This document shows positions 61,298-64,000 of a DNA stretch of 64,000 bases, piece by piece. A program made the position numbers and the translations under genes. How positions within the stretch are numbered: position 1 is the first letter of the stretch; the number at the start of each line of letters is the position of its first letter. The DNA is from Paenibacillus sp. BIC5C1. Its GTDB lineage: Bacteria > Bacillota > Bacilli > Paenibacillales > Paenibacillaceae. Location of the stretch: NCBI RefSeq assembly GCF_032399705.1, contig NZ_CP135922.1, forward strand, positions 5,828,001-5,892,000. The letters are read 5' to 3'. The notes under the pieces were generated by a model. That model was not told where the DNA came from, searched no databases, and worked only from the letters and a program-made list of their open reading frames with translations.

Positions 61298-62347
61298 ATG
61301 TTCAAAAATGTAAGGGGTTTCAAAACATCCATTGCTCTGGTCTTTGTTTTGTTATTCACCTCCATTATGCTGCCAGCAGGCCAGCATGCCAGTGCAGCAC
61401 CGAGCTTCGCCAAAGGAGCCGACATCAGTTGGGTGCCCGGGATGGAAGCGCAAGGTTACAAATGGAAAGACAAAAACGGTGTACAGCGTGATATTATTGA
61501 TATTTTGAAAAATGATTACCAGATCAACTCCGTTCGTATTCGTGTCTTCGTTAATCCTTCGAATGATTATGGTAACGGTTACATGAACAAAGATCGTGCT
61601 GCTGCTCTGGCTCTGCGTGCCAAAAATGCAGGCATGAGTGTCATGCTGACACTGCACTACAGTGATTCCTGGGCTGATCCGGGTCAGCAGACGAAACCTG
61701 CGGCCTGGAAAAACTACACGTTCCAACAGCTGATGGATGCTGTATGGAATCACACGCGTGAAGTCATGACGGCCATGCAGAGCAAAGGCGTAACCCCTGA
61801 TTGGGTACAAATTGGTAACGAAACAAGCAACGGCATGTTATGGGAAGATGGAAAAGCATCCACAAACATGAAAAATTATGCGTGGCTGGTGAACACGGGC
61901 CATAATGCCGTAAAATCCATCAGCACCAACACCAAAACAATTGTTCACCTCGCAGGTGGGGATGATAACGCCCTCTATGTATGGAATATCGGTGGTCTGA
62001 TCGATAACGGTGCCAACTTTGACATGATTGCCATGTCCCTCTATCCTTCCGCTTCCGGCTGGAACACAGCTGTCACCAATGCTGTGAATAATGCCAAGGA
62101 TCTGATCAACCGGTATGGTAAAGAGATTATCGTATCGGAAATCGGGATGGATAATACCCAACCAGCTGCCGGTAAAAGTTTCGTCGCAGCGATGAAAACG
62201 CAATTCCGAAACCTGCCGAGCAGCAAAGGTAAAGGTGTATTCTATTGGGAGCCTGAAGCAACGCCGGGTTACAACGGCGGTTACAGCAAAGGTGCCTGGC
62301 AGTCTAACGGCTTGCCGACTGTAATGTTGGAAGGATTTATCGACTAA
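61298..62347 (+). CDS. Secreted GH53 endo-beta-1,4-galactanase
   Basis: The start chosen is the ATG at 61298 with CGAGGAGG upstream; an ATG at 61244 would add 18 residues before the signal peptide. The 349-residue product has a signal peptide (cleavage near residue 34, HASA), then the GH53 barrel with GADISWVPGM at its start, VQIGNETSNGMLW (acid/base E) and IIVSEIGMD (nucleophile E), and the ending FYWEPEATPGYNGG. It cuts beta-1,4-galactan from pectin side chains. It is not part of the N-glycan block. Confidence 0.94.
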   Translation: MFKNVRGFKTSIALVFVLLFTSIMLPAGQHASAAPSFAKGADISWVPGMEAQGYKWKDKNGVQRDIIDILKNDYQINSVRIRVFVNPSNDYGNGYMNKDRAAALALRAKNAGMSVMLTLHYSDSWADPGQQTKPAAWKNYTFQQLMDAVWNHTREVMTAMQSKGVTPDWVQIGNETSNGMLWEDGKASTNMKNYAWLVNTGHNAVKSISTNTKTIVHLAGGDDNALYVWNIGGLIDNGANFDMIAMSLYPSASGWNTAVTNAVNNAKDLINRYGKEIIVSEIGMDNTQPAAGKSFVAAMKTQFRNLPSSKGKGVFYWEPEATPGYNGGYSKGAWQSNGLPTVMLEGFID

Positions 62348-62398
62348 ACACGGGGGGGTTAGAAGTGTGTTGGGGTGCAGCAGGTGGCCGTTACAGTT

Positions 62399-62516
62399 AC
62401 GGATCGTTCTTTCGATCGCTGTTATCCCCAGATTTTTTTGAATGTCCTATTCCATAGGCCAAAATCCGGGGATAAAGGCGAACGCTACCGCTTCTTCAGA
62501 ATCGATTCCGTGCCCT
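62399..62516 (+). repeat. Interspersed hairpin repeat, copy D (short form)
   Basis: Basal arm ACGGATCG (62399-62406) pairs with CGATTCCGT (62503-62511) with one bulged base. The core CGATCGCTGTTATCCCC...GATTT is followed by the apical hairpin CCTAT/ATAGG (62446-62450, 62454-62458), AAATCCGGGGATA and the tail AAGGCGAACGCTACCGCTTC. It has the short form, as copy A. Confidence 0.85.
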
Positions 62517-62584
62517 CCACTGCGCTCGCTGCTTATGAGATACTTCTAAAATGTGGTTAGTGGGAATTTGGGGTATAAAATGAG

Positions 62585-62618
62585 AAGGCGCTACTTCCAT
62601 TGGGGAGTAGCGCCTTTT
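62585..62618 (+). terminator. Intrinsic terminator
   Basis: GGCGCTACT (62587-62595) pairs with AGTAGCGCC (62606-62614), followed by TTTTGTT. It lies downstream of GH53 and of repeat copy D. Confidence 0.8.
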
Positions 62619-62838
62619 GTTGGGGATTGTAGTAAGTTGATGGGGATGGATGAGTTGAGGTAGGCTAGGTGGTTAGTTTTCAATTCAGTTAGATCGAATT
62701 TGTTGGATTGGTTTCATGTTAATTAGGAACGCTTGATGAATCTGAACGTAAATAGTCTTATCGCTCATATACTTGTATAATTAAGATAAAAGATTCAGAC
62801 AGCACATGTGCAACCTTATTTCAAAGGTGGGAAAATAT

Positions 62839-63345
62839 ATGGGATTTTTAAAAGAACTGGGCCAGTTTGCTGGAGAAGTTACCGGAAAAGTACTGGGCGG
62901 CACCGTCCGAGTGGCCGGAGAACTTACAGGGAGTCCATTCATTAAAGAAATTGGTAATGGTGTAGAAAAGGCTACGATTAACACAGGGAAAACGGTAGGA
63001 CAACTTGCCAGCGGTACATACGATATGGCGAGTGGTGTGATCAGAGAAGACAACACAACGTTAGATGCGGGACTTGCCGATATTGGAGGTGCTGTTTCCA
63101 ATACAGCTAAAGGCGTAGTGGTATCAGCGAAGTATGTGTATAACGGTGGCAAAGATGTGGTTGTCGGCATGAAAGACGAGGACATGGAGAGAGTAAAGCT
63201 CGGGGCAAAGAATCTAATTGCCGCTGCCGCAGTCACTACATTGGCTGTAGGACTCGTTGAGGTTGTAGATGGTGTCGAAAGTATGGAGTCGGCAGAGTCC
63301 GTAGAATTGATAGAAAATCCAAATACAGACGTTACACCTCAGTAG
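62839..63345 (+). CDS. Unknown Gly/Val/Ala-rich protein (168 residues)
   Basis: The start chosen is the ATG at 62839 with AAAGGTGGG upstream; an in-frame ATG 33 bases earlier is possible. The product (MGFLKELGQFAGEVTGKVLG...) has repeating Gly-Val-Ala segments (GKVLGGTVRVAGELTG, GNGVEKATINTGKTVGQLASGTYDMASGVI) that look like amphipathic or short repeat helices, and an acidic tail. No membrane span is obvious apart from a weakly hydrophobic stretch near residues 125-145. I do not recognise a family. Confidence 0.65.
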   Translation: MGFLKELGQFAGEVTGKVLGGTVRVAGELTGSPFIKEIGNGVEKATINTGKTVGQLASGTYDMASGVIREDNTTLDAGLADIGGAVSNTAKGVVVSAKYVYNGGKDVVVGMKDEDMERVKLGAKNLIAAAAVTTLAVGLVEVVDGVESMESAESVELIENPNTDVTPQ

Positions 63346-63381
63346 CATATCGAGGATTTTAGAGCTTCAACTTCGAAAGAA

Positions 63382-63424
63382 AAAATGGACGCTAATCATC
63401 ATAATGATTGGCGTCCATTTTTTC
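63382..63424. terminator. Bidirectional terminator
   Basis: AAAAATGGACGC pairs with GCGTCCATTTTT, with an inner AATCAT/ATGATT stem and A/T runs on both sides. It lies between convergent genes at the end of the window. Confidence 0.85.
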
Positions 63425-63438
63425 ATCACTCAATTCAA

Positions 63439-64000
63439 TTACTTCGCTTCGCCTACAACCGTAAAGCGTTCGTTCTTATGCTGCGGGTTTTCGATCTCAT
63501 CGACCAAAGCGATGGCATAGTCAGCATAGCTGATGTAACTGTTGCCTTCACTGTTCACCAGAATCTGATCTTTACCTGACTCGTACTTGCCTGTGCGTAC
63601 ACCCTCTGGATTAAAGAATCCCGCCGGGCTCAGGAACGTCCATTGGATACCTGAGGAAGCTTGCAGATCCTGCAAGTTTTTACCCTGGTTGGTTGCTGTT
63701 GCTTTGTATGCATCAGGGAACCCAGGGGAGTCTACTACCCGCAAGGTTTGGGTTTCATCTGTGAACAGACTGCCTGCACCACCAACAACGATCAGACGCG
63801 TTTTCGGCGCCTCTTTCAGAATGTTAATCAGGGCTTGTCCTGCTTCCACATGCAGATTCTCTTTACCGGCTGGTGCACCAAATGCATTGACGATCACGTC
63901 GAATGATTTGGCATCCTCTGCCGTGAGGTCGAACACGTCTTTTTCAAGTACATTCAGACTTTTATCTTCCACTCTGGATGCATTACGAACGATCGCAGTC
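63439..64000 (-). CDS. NAD(P)-binding oxidoreductase of the atypical SDR type (partial)
   Basis: The frame is open to the window edge, so the N-terminus with the Rossmann motif is missing. The visible part includes VIVNAFGAP, LIVVGGAGSLF, WTFLSPAGFFNPEG and YISYADYAIALVDEIENP, typical of the NmrA/YwnB-like NAD(P)H-binding family. It has a normal C-terminus. Function is unknown; related proteins are often stress-linked reductases. An internal ATG at 63972 is not the true start. Confidence 0.82.
   Translation of the reverse strand, partial: TAIVRNASRVEDKSLNVLEKDVFDLTAEDAKSFDVIVNAFGAPAGKENLHVEAGQALINILKEAPKTRLIVVGGAGSLFTDETQTLRVVDSPGFPDAYKATATNQGKNLQDLQASSGIQWTFLSPAGFFNPEGVRTGKYESGKDQILVNSEGNSYISYADYAIALVDEIENPQHKNERFTVVGEAK

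Larger units (their letters stand above)
62348..62838. other. Gap after the GH53 gene
   Basis: The 491 bases contain repeat copy D (62399-62516), a terminator (62585-62618) and GT-rich sequence from about 62620 to 62700. No gene was seen. Confidence 0.6.

Noticed and set aside
11024..62516. Hairpin repeats as a CRISPR array or an insertion sequence
   Set aside because: Copies are dispersed, spaced by many kilobases, and carry no transposase, spacers or evident target-site duplications.
1155..64000. Many long frames on the opposite strand of real genes (for example opposite sdhA, ppk, the GH38 genes and uvrC)
   Set aside because: They lack ribosome sites and family motifs, and simply mirror the real reading frames.
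1..64000. tRNA or rRNA genes
   Set aside because: No cloverleaf-like or rRNA-like segment was noticed; a tRNAscan run would settle this.

Overview
The window looks like chromosomal DNA of a Paenibacillus-type Firmicute. The evidence is the Bacillus-style gene content (ecsAB, dnaB/dnaI helicase loaders, sda, yuiB/yumB/yumC-like genes, hemQ, sdhCAB, ktrAB), strong AAGGAGG ribosome sites, GTG/TTG starts and intermediate GC. This assignment is inference. No rRNA, tRNA, CRISPR array, phage gene or transposase was seen.

Layout. 1-10 kb: ecsB (cut by the window edge), ecsA, a DEAD-box helicase, an SDR oxidoreductase, cheX, a LysR regulator with a HisJ-type phosphatase, a GNAT acetyltransferase and two metallophosphoesterases. 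10-24 kb: sdhCAB facing a LysR regulator across a dyad operator, ktrA/ktrB potassium uptake, a CPBP membrane protease whose 3' end overlaps uvrC, trxA, a 51-residue membrane peptide and dnaI. 23.8-46.9 kb: a carbohydrate locus. 47-61 kb: DinB, a WYL regulator, dnaB, yuiB, hemQ, NDH-2 with a small coupled gene, yumC, a zinc-ribbon-like gene, sda, a YheC/D-type gene, and ppx facing ppk. 61-64 kb: a candidate structured RNA, a secreted GH53 galactanase, an unknown gene and part of an NAD(P)-binding oxidoreductase.

The central block reads as a high-mannose N-glycan utilisation system. A secreted GH85 endo-beta-N-acetylglucosaminidase would release glycans from glycoproteins. A lipoprotein and two permeases (no ATPase in the locus) would import them. 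Five enzymes without signal peptides (two GH38, one GH125, one GH3 and a 1057-residue clan GH-A protein) would trim them. A YesM/YesN two-component pair sits between. The importer operon and the GH85 gene share the same 14-base cre-like site and a second motif upstream of it at nearly the same distance, so they are probably co-controlled. The block lies between dnaB and dnaI, which are neighbours in Bacillus subtilis.

The most unusual non-coding feature is a family of intergenic elements of about 120 or 157 bases: four full copies, all in the same orientation, plus fragments. The core sequence is conserved, but the basal and apical hairpin stems differ in sequence between copies while staying complementary, which suggests selection on structure. 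Other regulatory sites read directly from the sequence are DnaA boxes before sda, a Pho-box-like triplet before ppk, a Rex site before NDH-2, and an SD-masking hairpin before the zinc-ribbon-like gene.
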